A stretch of 64,000 bases of DNA from contig JAFDWU010000001.1 of NCBI GenBank assembly GCA_018268315.1, forward strand, positions 776,324-840,323. Direction: 5' to 3'. Shown here piece after piece: positions 28,170 through 36,671 of the stretch. Origin of the DNA: Armatimonadota bacterium (lineage in GTDB: Bacteria > Armatimonadota > Fimbriimonadia > Fimbriimonadales > Fimbriimonadaceae). Under the pieces are notes generated by a model, which saw only the letters and a program-made list of their open reading frames with translations, was not told the DNA's origin and ran no database searches. Both the position numbers and the translations under genes were made by a program. Within the stretch, counting starts at the first letter, position 1; the number at the start of each line of letters is the position of its first letter.

Positions 28170-29111
28170 TTAGACAGAAGCCGGAGCGCCCATCACCTGA
28201 TTCAGAACATCCTTGAGCGCCTGTGCAGACTTGCGCAGGCCCTCTTCTTCCTCAGCCGAAACCTTCGGAGTCAAGACCTCTACCGCGCCGAGGCGGCCAA
28301 CGCGAGTCGGCAGCGAGAGAGCGATATCGTTAATTCCAAGCGGTCCATGCTGCACAGAAGAGATCGGCATGATCGCCATCGAGTCGAGTGCGATCGCTTC
28401 GACCACAACCTTAATGCTGACGCCGACTGCGCGGCCCGCGCCGCCCTTCAGCCGAATAACTTCAGCGCCGGACTTCTTCGTGAAGTCAAAGATGCCCTTA
28501 ACCTTGTCTTCGCTGTAGCCAGGAATCGAGGCAAGCGGCACGCCGGCAATCGTCGCGCTAGAAAGGATCGGCACCATTGAATCGCCATGCTCGCCAAGAA
28601 TGAGCGCGCTAACATCGGTCGCGCCAACCTTAAAGTTGTCCGCCAGTAGGGAGCGAAAACGGCAAGTGTCAAGCACGGTTCCTAGACCGATCACTTGGCT
28701 CTCCGGCAGAATGCCAGACTTAGCCGCGAGTTGGGTCAGGATGTCAACCGGGTTGGAAACCACCAGGATCGTCGCGTCTTTCGCAAGCTTCACGCCCTTC
28801 AGCGAGTCAAGAATCTTCTTAAACAGGTCAACGTTTCGGTTGATAAGCTCAAGTCGGCTCTCGTCCGGCTTGCGGCGAAGACCCGCAGTGATGACGACGC
28901 AATTCGCGCCCTCAAGAGCTTCGTAGCCGCCGCTGGTAATGACCTGACTTGAGGTGAGGGCTGAGCCGTGCCGCAGGTCAAGGGCTTCGCCATCAGCCAT
29001 GTCCTGATTCATGTCGACCAGAACGATTTCGTTTACGATTCCGCCAAGTTGCAATGCGTAAGCTGCGTCGGAACCAACGCGTCCGCCTCCGCCAATAATT
29101 CCTACCTTCAT
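28170..29111 (-). CDS. mdh: malate/lactate dehydrogenase family protein, malate type preferred
   Basis: The 313-residue enzyme reversibly oxidises a 2-hydroxyacid with NAD. The NAD loop is GIIGGGGRVGSDAAYAL. Catalytic residues are His175 in GEHGDS, Asp148, and Arg86 and Arg151 for substrate carboxylate binding. At the specificity position before KP the residue is Arg80, as in malate dehydrogenases, where lactate dehydrogenases have glutamine. The rest of the loop (KPDESRLEL) resembles the LDH-like MDH group. It is probably a TCA-cycle malate dehydrogenase. A GGAGG lies 18 bases before the ATG, too far to be optimal. Confidence 0.9.
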   Translation of the reverse strand: MKVGIIGGGGRVGSDAAYALQLGGIVNEIVLVDMNQDMADGEALDLRHGSALTSSQVITSGGYEALEGANCVVITAGLRRKPDESRLELINRNVDLFKKILDSLKGVKLAKDATILVVSNPVDILTQLAAKSGILPESQVIGLGTVLDTCRFRSLLADNFKVGATDVSALILGEHGDSMVPILSSATIAGVPLASIPGYSEDKVKGIFDFTKKSGAEVIRLKGGAGRAVGVSIKVVVEAIALDSMAIMPISSVQHGPLGINDIALSLPTRVGRLGAVEVLTPKVSAEEEEGLRKSAQALKDVLNQVMGAPASV

Positions 29112-29221
29112 GGGTTTATTAATTCAATTCCTCCAGGGGATAGGTTGATTATGACCTATGAGGCCTCACCCTAGCAGGGCGGTCTCATTGGGGTCGGGGG
29201 TGGAGCGCAATCGCCTTGGAA

Positions 29222-29608
29222 TTAGGCGACGCGCTCTTGCTGATTCACAAAATCAGCGAGTTGTTCCGTATCCATGATGTAGCTCTTGGATCGGTAGTTG
29301 ATGACTATTTTTGACCATTTGTTGGTCTGGAGCCAGCGATAAGCTTCGCGGATGCTCAGTTCGTCAATCCACATCTCGGGCGTCAGTTCGATCGCCTCCG
29401 AAAGCACTCGCGAGTGCGTGTAGATCGGCAGAATTGTCGTTCCATCCTTCTGCGTGAACGCCACCGGTGCGGGGTAACCGCATTTTTCCCAGTAGGGCGC
29501 CACGAAGACTGCATTATTTAGCGCTTCGAAAAACGCTTTCTTTTCGTCGTTTGCGCTTCCATTGCGCAACATCTCCAGAACCTGATCATTTGAGGTTCGG
29601 TTCGGCAT
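29222..29608 (-). CDS. SseB-like domain protein
   Basis: The start at 29608 is set by AAAGGAGG five bases upstream, giving 128 residues; the longer frame to 29773 is unlikely. The segment VFVAPYWEKCGYPAPVAFTQKDGTTILPIYTHSRVL, of which TILPIYTHSRVLSEAI is the core, and the tail WSKIVINYRSKSYIMD follow the SseB N-terminal fold. That fold occurs in small cytoplasmic proteins and in enhanced-serine-sensitivity proteins of unknown mechanism. It is divergent from the nitroreductase gene. Confidence 0.75.
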   Translation of the reverse strand: MPNRTSNDQVLEMLRNGSANDEKKAFFEALNNAVFVAPYWEKCGYPAPVAFTQKDGTTILPIYTHSRVLSEAIELTPEMWIDELSIREAYRWLQTNKWSKIVINYRSKSYIMDTEQLADFVNQQERVA

Positions 29609-29749
29609 ATTGCCTCCTTTGTCCATACATTGTTGGCAAGGGATGACGGCTATTAAGACACTGTCTGAGGTTTTTTCACAATGACCTAACTCTTCCGTGA
29701 ACCCGGCCAACCTTTCTTCTTTTGACGCCTCCAGCTTCATAATGATCTC

Positions 29750-30553
29750 ATGTCCCATGAGACCTACTCGCAAGCCTGGCGTCTTCGTTACGGTAGCTCA
29801 ACTCCTGAGGGGCATCCTTGCCTGGAGCGTTTCTTAAGCCACCGTAGCATTCGCAAGTATTCCCTAAAACCGGTCTCAGAAGCAACTATCCGCACTTTGG
29901 TGGCTTGCGCGCAAAGCGCTTCCACTAGCAGCAACTTACAGCTTTACAGCATTATTTCCGTAGAAGAGCCCAACCTTCGCGAGGAGGTCGCTAAGCTCTG
30001 CTCCGACCAAGATCAGGTTCGAAAAGCCCCCTGGTTCTTCCTTTTCTGCGTCGATCATTACCGTTTGAGACAGGCGGCTAACCAGGTAGGCGAAGAGGCT
30101 CTTGGCCTGAGCTACACCGAGTTCTATACGATGGCGACGATCGATGCCGCCCTTGCCGCAGAGCGAATGGTCTCCGCCGCGGAAGCGCTTGACCTTGGAA
30201 TTTGCTACATCGGAGCCGCCCGAAATCATCCTGAAAAAATGTCTGAACTGCTAGGTCTTCCGACCGGGGTATTCGGCGTTTTCGGGCTTTGCATCGGCTA
30301 TCCGGCTGAGGATCTCAAGGCGGATATTAAGCCGCGCCTTGCGCAAGACGCGATCTTCTTCCGTGACAAATATGAGGCCGACATCAGCGTTGAGGATTAC
30401 AACGTGAGAATGGCCGAGTTCTATACGGCTCAAAAGATGAAAGGGGATATCAATTGGGCCATGCGCTCCGGGCGGCGGGTGGATGAACACCACATGGATG
30501 GCCGCGAAGGGCAAAAGCCGTTCTTGCTTGAAAACGGATTCATTGTTAAGTAG
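29750..30553 (+). CDS. NADPH-dependent nitroreductase/flavin reductase family oxidoreductase
   Basis: The 267-residue protein is an FMN-binding nitroreductase. RFLSHRSIRKYSLKPVSEATIRTLVACAQSASTSSNLQ, with core HRSIRKYSLKPV and SASTSSNLQ, forms the flavin phosphate site. AAEALDLGICYIGAARN and VFGLCIGYPAED are the second flavin-binding segments. It reads like the NfsA/Frp group, which uses NADPH on nitroaromatics, quinones or flavins. CATAAT ends six bases before the ATG with no Shine-Dalgarno, so it is likely leaderless. Its stop is immediately followed by the ATG of the antiporter gene. Confidence 0.92.
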   Translation: MSHETYSQAWRLRYGSSTPEGHPCLERFLSHRSIRKYSLKPVSEATIRTLVACAQSASTSSNLQLYSIISVEEPNLREEVAKLCSDQDQVRKAPWFFLFCVDHYRLRQAANQVGEEALGLSYTEFYTMATIDAALAAERMVSAAEALDLGICYIGAARNHPEKMSELLGLPTGVFGVFGLCIGYPAEDLKADIKPRLAQDAIFFRDKYEADISVEDYNVRMAEFYTAQKMKGDINWAMRSGRRVDEHHMDGREGQKPFLLENGFIVK

Positions 30554-31771
30554 ATGACCATCTCCAGCTTCGCGATTCTCCTGCTGGTCGCCTCCCTCGT
30601 GGCGCTGGTATCAAGGCGCGTGCGGTTTCCCTACTCCGTCGGCTTATTCCTAACCGGCGCGCTGATGGCCGCACTTGGTTATTCAGGCAATGTGGAACTC
30701 ACCGGCGATCTCATTTTCAATGCCTTCCTGCCTCCCCTGATCTTCGAGGCAGCGTTCGCCCTGCAATGGAAGGAGATACGGCCGCAACTTGCGCGAGTTC
30801 TTCTGCTTGCCACCCTTGGCGTGGTGCTCTCGGCAGTGTTGGTTGCGTACGCCATGCACGGCATGATCGCCTGGGCGCTGCCAACCGCCTTTGTCTTCGG
30901 CTCCCTCATCGCCGCCACTGATCCTGTTGCCGTTCTGGCGATCCTGAAAGAGGTTCGGGTTAGACAAGATCTAAGCGTCCTCCTCGAATCCGAAAGCCTG
31001 TTCAATGATGCAATTGCGGCGGTAGTTTTTGGCGTTGCCATGGCGGGGCTTTCCGGTCTTTCGCCCACCGTTCCGGAGGTGGCGCTTGGGGTCGCTCGGG
31101 AGCTTGTGGGCGGGTTGGTCATCGGCTTTGTCGTCGCAAAGGCGCTCGTCTTTATGGCGGGCAAGACCAACGACCATTTAGTCGAGATCATGCTGACTTC
31201 GGTAGCTGCCTTTGGCTCCTTCGCCATCGCTAGCCACTTCCACGCATCCGGCATCTTGGCAAGCCTCGTCGCAGGTCTTCTTCTAAGCGATTCGGATCAG
31301 TTCACCGGGCACGATGGCGCGGGCAAAGAGACGGTCACCGCGTTTTGGCAATATGCCGCCTTCGTGGCCAACTCGATTCTCTTTCTGCTCATCGGTATCC
31401 AAGGCTACGGCCTCATCGCCGCCCATCCGAATCGGCTGCTGATCGCTGGCGCGGCCATCCTGGCCGCGGTTGCCGCCCGTGCCGCGACGGTCTACGTCCT
31501 ATCCGGCAGCTTGCGCTGGTCAAGAGCGCGCGTCCCTATGGCATACCAGCATCTGCTGTTCTGGGGTGGATTGAGGGGCGCCCTCGCCGTCGCTTTGGCG
31601 GTGAGCATTCCAGAAACCATCAGCGCGGCAGCCGATATTCAGGTCGCAACATACGGCGTGGTGGCCTTCTCGGTAGTGATGCAAGGGCTCACGTTCAAGC
31701 CGCTAATAAAGAAACTAGGCGTTGGCGGCGACGAAGCCAGGGTCTTGCCAATTACTGTTGGGGAGGGCTAG
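30554..31771 (+). CDS. Na+/H+ antiporter, CPA1 family
   Basis: The 405-residue membrane protein has about 11-12 helices. The CPA signature ATDPVAVLAI, with the ion-binding aspartate, is followed by ESESLFNDAIAAVVFG. LRGALAVALAVSIPE is the conserved arginine-containing helix near the C-terminus. It exchanges cytoplasmic sodium (or potassium) for protons in pH and salt homeostasis. The C-terminal cytoplasmic tail is very short compared with NhaP types. It starts on the base after the nitroreductase stop, so the two are one transcript. Its 3' end overlaps the convergent acetyltransferase gene by 57 bases. Confidence 0.95.
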   Translation: MTISSFAILLLVASLVALVSRRVRFPYSVGLFLTGALMAALGYSGNVELTGDLIFNAFLPPLIFEAAFALQWKEIRPQLARVLLLATLGVVLSAVLVAYAMHGMIAWALPTAFVFGSLIAATDPVAVLAILKEVRVRQDLSVLLESESLFNDAIAAVVFGVAMAGLSGLSPTVPEVALGVARELVGGLVIGFVVAKALVFMAGKTNDHLVEIMLTSVAAFGSFAIASHFHASGILASLVAGLLLSDSDQFTGHDGAGKETVTAFWQYAAFVANSILFLLIGIQGYGLIAAHPNRLLIAGAAILAAVAARAATVYVLSGSLRWSRARVPMAYQHLLFWGGLRGALAVALAVSIPETISAAADIQVATYGVVAFSVVMQGLTFKPLIKKLGVGGDEARVLPITVGEG

Positions 31772-32158
31772 CCTCATGCACTTTCCGGGAGGTATCACCT
31801 CGAACCCATGCCGTGCGTAAACCTCTTGGGCGTCGCGGGTCATTAGCAGCCATTTACGCAGGGTTGAGAATTGAGGGTCGGCTAGAACAAAGTCCAGCAT
31901 TTGTTTGGCCACTCCTCTGCCGCGACAAGCTTCATCCACGTATACATCGGCAAAATAGCCAACCGTAGCGTAATCGGTAAGGACGCGCAGCATGCCAACC
32001 TGCCTTGCCCCCTCATAAGCCCCAAGCGAAAGGCTGTTTTGGAACGACTTCTCAACAACCTCCGGCCGAATGCCCGGCGACCAATAGGTTGACCTCAGCA
32101 CGCGCTTGACCCACTCCTGATCCATCCTTTCCCAGCCGTAAGCAAGCTCAATCTGCAC
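31715..32158 (-). CDS. GNAT family N-acetyltransferase
   Basis: Starting at the GTG at 32158 (AAAGG overlapping the stop of the HAD gene upstream) the product is 147 residues. The acetyl-CoA loop is YVDEACRGRGVAKQML, and the terminal strand is YARHGFEVIP. The open frame continues to 32374, but that part is a shadow of the HAD gene. It is coupled to the HAD gene by the ten-base gap. The substrate is unknown. The 3' end runs 57 bases into the antiporter gene on the other strand. Confidence 0.85.
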   Translation of the reverse strand: MQIELAYGWERMDQEWVKRVLRSTYWSPGIRPEVVEKSFQNSLSLGAYEGARQVGMLRVLTDYATVGYFADVYVDEACRGRGVAKQMLDFVLADPQFSTLRKWLLMTRDAQEVYARHGFEVIPPGKCMRLALPNSNWQDPGFVAANA

Positions 32159-32168
32159 GAGAATAAAG

Positions 32169-32795
32169 TTACCTTTGCGCCGCGTCGAGGCAAGATAACA
32201 GTTCGCGCATCTCAATAGCCGGATCGCCATGGGGATCGATGACGTGGCTGATCCAGCCCGCTTCTCGGGCGGCAAGCACGTTCGCTTCCAGGTCGTCGAA
32301 GAAGCAGATTTCCTGGCCCGAAAAACCGGATTGCTCCTCAAACGCCTTATAGATTTCTGGCGAAGGCTTTTCAAGCCGCGCTAGATGCGAGGCGACCTTC
32401 ACTCCAAGCCGCTCTACGTTCGGGAAGCGGCCGGTTTCCAACATTTCCACCCAATGCGAATGGTTCGTGTTGGAAAGGCAGGCGGTAACAAGGCCCTGCG
32501 TCTCCAAATCTTCAATCAGCTCCAGCGTCCCCACGTAGGGCGCTTCCAAGACGCCATTGTGGACCCTCTCAGCTTCTTCCTCGCTCACGTTCAGCCGGGC
32601 GGCAAGGCGCGTGAAGTAAGTCGGCTCGTCCCATTCGCCGCGCTGGAAGCGATTGAATTCATCTAGCTCCCATATATGAATGGGTGGTTCTGCATCAAGG
32701 GCAATGGAGATGCCATGAACGGATGCAGCGTGCTGCCAGGTGCGGCAAATCTTGACCAGCACCCCACCAAGATCAAAGCAGACACAGCGCAGCAC
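32169..32795 (-). CDS. HAD superfamily hydrolase
   Basis: The 208-residue protein has HAD motif I DLGGVLVKI (with the second aspartate replaced by glycine, as in epoxide hydrolase/YihX-like phosphatases), motif II SNTNHSHW, a conserved lysine near SHLARLEKPSPEIY and motif IV CFFDDLEANVLAAREAGW. The alpha cap follows motif I. It probably dephosphorylates a small metabolite, as in the YihX (alpha-D-glucose-1-phosphate phosphatase) group. It starts at GTG with a CAGAAT box six bases upstream and no Shine-Dalgarno. The acetyltransferase gene follows in the same operon. Confidence 0.9.
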   Translation of the reverse strand: MLRCVCFDLGGVLVKICRTWQHAASVHGISIALDAEPPIHIWELDEFNRFQRGEWDEPTYFTRLAARLNVSEEEAERVHNGVLEAPYVGTLELIEDLETQGLVTACLSNTNHSHWVEMLETGRFPNVERLGVKVASHLARLEKPSPEIYKAFEEQSGFSGQEICFFDDLEANVLAAREAGWISHVIDPHGDPAIEMRELLSCLDAAQR

Positions 32796-32855
32796 CCGAA
32801 GATTCTGGCAGAGAAAGGGCCCGACGGTCTTTAAGGCCGCCGAGCCCTCATCCCC

Positions 32856-34469
32856 TTACTTGTTAGGCAAGCAAAGGCACGACGACGTTGCCGGCTCGCC
32901 ATCCTTCGACCAGATGGCCTTGTACTGAGCCATCCACTTGGCCGCATTCTTCTGGTCGCCAAGCTGCTTGTAGGCATTGGCCAGGCCGAGCGTGGACCAC
33001 CCGTTGCCATTAATCCGGCGCAGGTCCTCTTTGTAAACCAGAATCGCGTCAACCGGCTTATGCGCCTTCAGCAGAGCCGCGCCAAGCGTGTGGCGGCATG
33101 GCTGGATCCAATCTGGCGGCTCGTCGTATCTCAACTGATCTTCCGCCTCTACTGCCTTTCTGAGCTCGGCAATGCTCTCGTCCATCTTGTCCTGCTGGAC
33201 CAGAAGCTCACCGCGCGTTAGATGCTCGTAAACATCCAGCACGGGTCCGGCGGTGTTGTTCCCAAACACGGCGTCTCGCGGAACCGCCTTCTTAAGCTCC
33301 ATGAACTTATCGAACTCTGCCTGAGCCTCCGCATGGCGCTTCAGGGCGGCGTAAGCCACCGCGCGATCTGCATGCCAACTTGTGCGTGTGATGGGCAAGA
33401 ACTCCGGCGGTTCTGGGGCGCTCAACACCTTGTCCCAGTGCCCGAAGCGCTTCTCTACATCGAGCGGCATACCAACGATCCAATCCAGGATCGGCGCCAT
33501 CTGCTTCATGATGTCCGGCGGAACAAGCGTGTTCCAATCCGAGAACGCCCACTCGGCAGCCTTGTAAGAGCCGTTCATCGCGCCCGCATAAGCCATCATC
33601 ATTCGGTTGTGCCCCATGTAGGGCAAATAGGTCGGTGGCAGGCCGCGCTTAGCTACAAACGCCCTATCGGAGATGATCGCCTCCCGGTTTTGCTCGATAG
33701 CCTGATTCCACTTGCCGGTACGCACGTAGATGTGCGACGGCATGTGGACCAGGTGGCCCAGCGTCGGCGTGAGCTTGCAAAGCAAATCCGCTGAACCGGT
33801 AGCCAACTCAGGATGGGGACCCGCTTCCACCGTGTGAATCCAAAGGTGGTTGGCCATCAGGTGCTTCGGAGACAATTTCATCGCATGCCGAAGAACGTCC
33901 ATCGCTTCGGTGGTGCCCGGTACCGGCTTGCCATCCGGCTCCCACTGATGCCAGGGGCTCAGAATCAGAATCGCTTCGGCGTAGAGCGAAGCCACATCGG
34001 GGTCGTTGGGATACTTCTTGTAAAGCTCCCGCATCCGGTCCGCGTAAGCCTTATCCAGCGCCGAGCGGTCCGCAGGCGCGGGCGAAGCATAGCGCAAGGC
34101 GCAGGCGTTGATGAGATCAGCTTCTAGCCCGGGTTTAGCGAGCGCCTTGGCTTTCTCAAGCGCCGCAATCGCTTTCTTGCTGGATTCGTCGTCCACCGCG
34201 GTGAAGTTGATATCGGGCGCGCAAGACATGGCAATTCCCCAGTAGGCCATCGCGCAGGTCGGGTCGAGGCGAGCAGCTTCTTCAAAGAAAGTCCCGCTAT
34301 TCGTCTTGTGAAAGGCATAGAACAGGGCGAGGCCCTGGTCGAAATACTTCTGAGCTAGGGCGCTTTGAGTGGCCACCGGCTTGTGATAATCGCCTGCTCC
34401 GGTGAGGAGCGCGGGCGGCTTGGGGCCGCTAACCAAAGCAAGCGCCGCAATGGCAAGAAAAGATGTCAT
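32856..34469 (-). CDS. secreted TPR-repeat protein
   Basis: The start at 34469 has GGAGG seven bases upstream and gives 537 residues with a signal peptide (MTSFLAIAALALVSGPKPP). The mature part is helical, with tetratricopeptide-like repeats (ALAQKYFDQGLALFYAF, TFFEEAARLDPTCAMAYWGIAMS, ELLVQQDKMDESIAELRKAVE). TPR-rich proteins of this layout, with WGIAMS and HLWIHTVEAG elements, are frequent in soil bacteria and are of unknown function. It is probably periplasmic and binds other proteins. The in-frame extension to 34553 has no ribosome site. Confidence 0.88.
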   Translation of the reverse strand: MTSFLAIAALALVSGPKPPALLTGAGDYHKPVATQSALAQKYFDQGLALFYAFHKTNSGTFFEEAARLDPTCAMAYWGIAMSCAPDINFTAVDDESSKKAIAALEKAKALAKPGLEADLINACALRYASPAPADRSALDKAYADRMRELYKKYPNDPDVASLYAEAILILSPWHQWEPDGKPVPGTTEAMDVLRHAMKLSPKHLMANHLWIHTVEAGPHPELATGSADLLCKLTPTLGHLVHMPSHIYVRTGKWNQAIEQNREAIISDRAFVAKRGLPPTYLPYMGHNRMMMAYAGAMNGSYKAAEWAFSDWNTLVPPDIMKQMAPILDWIVGMPLDVEKRFGHWDKVLSAPEPPEFLPITRTSWHADRAVAYAALKRHAEAQAEFDKFMELKKAVPRDAVFGNNTAGPVLDVYEHLTRGELLVQQDKMDESIAELRKAVEAEDQLRYDEPPDWIQPCRHTLGAALLKAHKPVDAILVYKEDLRRINGNGWSTLGLANAYKQLGDQKNAAKWMAQYKAIWSKDGEPATSSCLCLPNK

Positions 34470-34506
34470 CGTAGATCCTCCGATACCAGCAATCTTACTG
34501 CATTCG

Positions 34507-34932
34507 TTATGACAGTTTGGCTTCGAATACAATCTGGCGCTTCGCTTCCTCAAAGCCTATCGCGCGGTAGAAATCGGGTGCTTCTTTGCGGTCGACCCGT
34601 GTCCTCACTCGGATGGTCTTCGCGCCCTTCTGAGCAGCCCACTGCTTGGCGAAGTCCACCAGTTGCTGCCCCACCCCCTGCCTTCTGAACTTCTCTCCCA
34701 CCACCAGTGCCGTGATGTGCCCACGCGGCGGGCCGGTGATCTCATCTTCCAGCACGACTTCGATCCAACCGGCGGCTTCGCCGCCGACATCCGCGATTGC
34801 GAAGGCGCGGTGCTCATCCGTTTGAGAGTGGCGGCGCACATTTTCGGGTGCAAGCTCATATCCCCACTCCCGGCCTAGCGCGATGATGGCTTCAAGATCG
34901 GCGGGTTCAGCGGGGCGGATGGTTACCGGCAT
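34507..34932 (-). CDS. GNAT family N-acetyltransferase
   Basis: The 141-residue protein opens with the GNAT strand TIRPAEPADLEAIIALG. The acetyl-CoA loop is VVGEKFRRQGVGQQLVDFAKQWA (core RRQGVG), followed by RTRVDRKEAPDFYRAIGFEEAK. The acceptor is unknown. TATTCT lies eight bases before the ATG and there is no Shine-Dalgarno. It is divergent from the FMN reductase gene. Confidence 0.92.
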   Translation of the reverse strand: MPVTIRPAEPADLEAIIALGREWGYELAPENVRRHSQTDEHRAFAIADVGGEAAGWIEVVLEDEITGPPRGHITALVVGEKFRRQGVGQQLVDFAKQWAAQKGAKTIRVRTRVDRKEAPDFYRAIGFEEAKRQIVFEAKLS

Positions 34933-35008
34933 GGCTTAAGAGAATACGCGAACTGTCATGCGAAACGACGACAGGCCCTACCGCTCGCGCATAGATAACC
35001 TGAGCGAG

Positions 35009-35611
35009 ATGTCGCGGGTTCTTATTATCAATGGTTCACTCGGGGGCCGGCAGGGCAACACGGCTGAACTCCTCGCGATTGCCTCAGATGCGCTTGAACC
35101 GAAGGCGCAGGTCTCACACCTAGAACTCGTTCGAGAGCCTTCGATGGACAGAATCCTCGAGGAAGTCCAGAAGGCGGACGGCTTCTTGTTCGGCACCGGA
35201 ACCTATTGGGACTCGTGGGGCTCGCCGATGCAGCGATTCCTGGAAATGACCGCGCACACCGAGGGCTCGGTGCTATGGTTCGGCAAGCCCGCCGGGGTTA
35301 TTGTCACCGCGCACGCGGTTGGCGCGAAGTCTGTTGTTAGTCGGCTTTTTGGGGTGCTGAACATGTACGGGATGCTCATCCCGCCGATGTCGGGGATGGC
35401 GTACACGTTCGTGAACGAGGTGGCGCTGCAAACGGCTTCTGATCATTTACGCGACGAGCTTTGGAAAGCCGAGGACGCGCTGGTGGTGGTCCACAACCTG
35501 CTTCAGGCGGTAGAAGGTGGGAGGGATTGGCGGAGTTGGTCGACTTGCGAAGGGCAAAGCGGCGAGAAGTGGCTGTTCGCATACTCGGGCAGGGAGCCTT
35601 CACCGAGTTAA
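35009..35611 (+). CDS. NADPH-dependent FMN reductase/flavodoxin-like protein
   Basis: The protein begins at the flavin-phosphate strand MSRVLIINGSLGGRQGNTA, which is why the start at 35009 is chosen; an in-frame ATG at 34958 adds 17 residues. GFLFGTGTYWDSWGSPMQRFLE is the second flavin-binding loop and has the usual tryptophan/tyrosine stacking positions. It is about 200 residues. Members reduce FMN or quinones. The following 210-base gap carries a large palindromic element. Confidence 0.85.
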   Translation: MSRVLIINGSLGGRQGNTAELLAIASDALEPKAQVSHLELVREPSMDRILEEVQKADGFLFGTGTYWDSWGSPMQRFLEMTAHTEGSVLWFGKPAGVIVTAHAVGAKSVVSRLFGVLNMYGMLIPPMSGMAYTFVNEVALQTASDHLRDELWKAEDALVVVHNLLQAVEGGRDWRSWSTCEGQSGEKWLFAYSGREPSPS

Positions 35612-35670
35612 GCCCAAACCTAGTCCGGGCCGCCTCCAGCACCGCAAACCTCCCCAAAAGCCACCCCACA

Positions 35671-35777
35671 CGCAACCGTCCGGGCGCAGTCCCGCCTTCG
35701 CTAAAGCTCAGGCGGGCCCCTGCCCGGCGGAGCTTCAGCGAAGGTTGGAAGGGCGTGGCCCCGGGCAGACGGTTGCG
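35671..35777. repeat. compound imperfect palindrome (REP-like element)
   Basis: Nested inverted arms in the gap between the FMN reductase and AIM24 genes. The outer arms CGCAACCGTC (35671-35680) and GACGGTTGCG (35768-35777) match perfectly. The middle arms CCTTCGCTAAAGCT (35695-35708) and AGCTTCAGCGAAGG (35731-35744) match at 13 of 14. The inner CGGGC and GCCCG close the loop. The whole could fold into a 107-base hairpin. The core resembles REP-like hairpins common in environmental bacterial genomes. Confidence 0.7.
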
Positions 35778-35821
35778 CCAGAGAACATCCACCGCCGCCA
35801 GCCGTCCCTAAATGCAACGTA

Positions 35822-36514
35822 ATGGCCATCCCCACACTTAAACCCACCAACGTCCAAGGCGAGAACTATGCCGGAGTCACCTATCACATCGAAGGCGAGC
35901 TTGTCCCCGTTCTCCATCTCCAGCTCGGCGCCATGCCCGTCTACTTCGAGCACAACATTCTGCTGTGGAAGGACCCGGCCGTTAACATCGTTGTCAAGTC
36001 GATGTCCGGCTCCATGAAGCGCATGATCGCCGGACTCCCGCTATTCATGACCGAGACCGCGGGCCAAGGCAACATCGCCATGAGCCGCGATGGCGCCGGT
36101 CACGTGTTCGGTCTTCACATGCGCCAGTCGGAAAGCATCGACGTGCGCGAGCACCAGTGGCTCGCCGCCACCTCCACCATCGGTTACACCTTCACTCGCA
36201 TCAAGGGCTTCGCGAATATGATGCTGGCGGGTTCAGGGTTCTTTATCGACACCTTCACATGCAACGCGCCGGAGGGCATCCTGTGGATGCACGGCTACGG
36301 CAACGTCTTCGAACTCACCCTCGCTCCTGGTGAGCAGATCGACGTCGAACCGGGCGCATGGATTTACAAAGACGCCTCCGTGAAGATGGATACCGTGGTG
36401 CAGAAGCTCGCCACCGGCATGTTTGCAAGCGGCGGGCAGCTCGTGTTCAACCGCTTCACCGGCCCCGGACGCCTCGCCATCCAGTCGATGTCCTTGCACT
36501 TCGGCACGGAGTAG
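35822..36514 (+). CDS. AIM24 family protein
   Basis: The 230-residue protein belongs to the AIM24/TIGR00266 family of soluble beta-sandwich proteins. The repeated GAMPVYFEHNILLW and MKRMIAGLPLFMTETAGQGNIAMSRD, with core GLPLFMTETAGQG, are the family signature. LAPGEQIDVEPGAWIYKDASV and FNRFTGPGRLAIQSM complete it. In yeast mitochondria the homologue helps inner-membrane organisation; the bacterial role is unknown. It is followed by the tRNA-Val gene on the same strand. TAAAT lies about eight bases before the ATG and there is no ribosome site. Confidence 0.92.
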   Translation: MAIPTLKPTNVQGENYAGVTYHIEGELVPVLHLQLGAMPVYFEHNILLWKDPAVNIVVKSMSGSMKRMIAGLPLFMTETAGQGNIAMSRDGAGHVFGLHMRQSESIDVREHQWLAATSTIGYTFTRIKGFANMMLAGSGFFIDTFTCNAPEGILWMHGYGNVFELTLAPGEQIDVEPGAWIYKDASVKMDTVVQKLATGMFASGGQLVFNRFTGPGRLAIQSMSLHFGTE

Positions 36515-36573
36515 CTTCTGCCCGAAATCGCCCTTGGTTGGCATTCGCCGGTGCGGTAGAATTCTCTCCCCAA

Positions 36574-36648
36574 GGGCGGTTAGCTCAGTGGTAGAGCACT
36601 TCGTTCACACCGAAGGGGTCACAGGTTCAAATCCTGTACCGCCCACCA
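36574..36648 (+). tRNA. tRNA-Val (anticodon CAC)
   Basis: A full cloverleaf is visible. Acceptor arms GGGCGGT and ACCGCCC pair in seven base pairs. The D-arm is GCTC with loop AGTGGTA and GAGC. The anticodon stem CTTCG/CGAAG closes the loop TTCACAC (anticodon CAC, reading GTG codons). The T-arm ACAGG TTCAAAT CCTGT is standard. The encoded CCA end is at 36646-36648. It is a single tRNA, with no neighbouring tRNA. Confidence 0.97.
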
Positions 36649-36671
36649 ACCGGTTACATGGTGGCGCTGGA

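Noticed and set aside
29721-29743. TTGACG with CATAAT as a full promoter for the nitroreductase
   Set aside because: Spacing is about ten bases, too short for a -35/-10 pair; only the -10 box is credited.
36574-36648. tRNA-Val as an integration site for the island
   Set aside because: It is intact, 5 kb away from the island, and no repeat of its 3' end is seen near the island.
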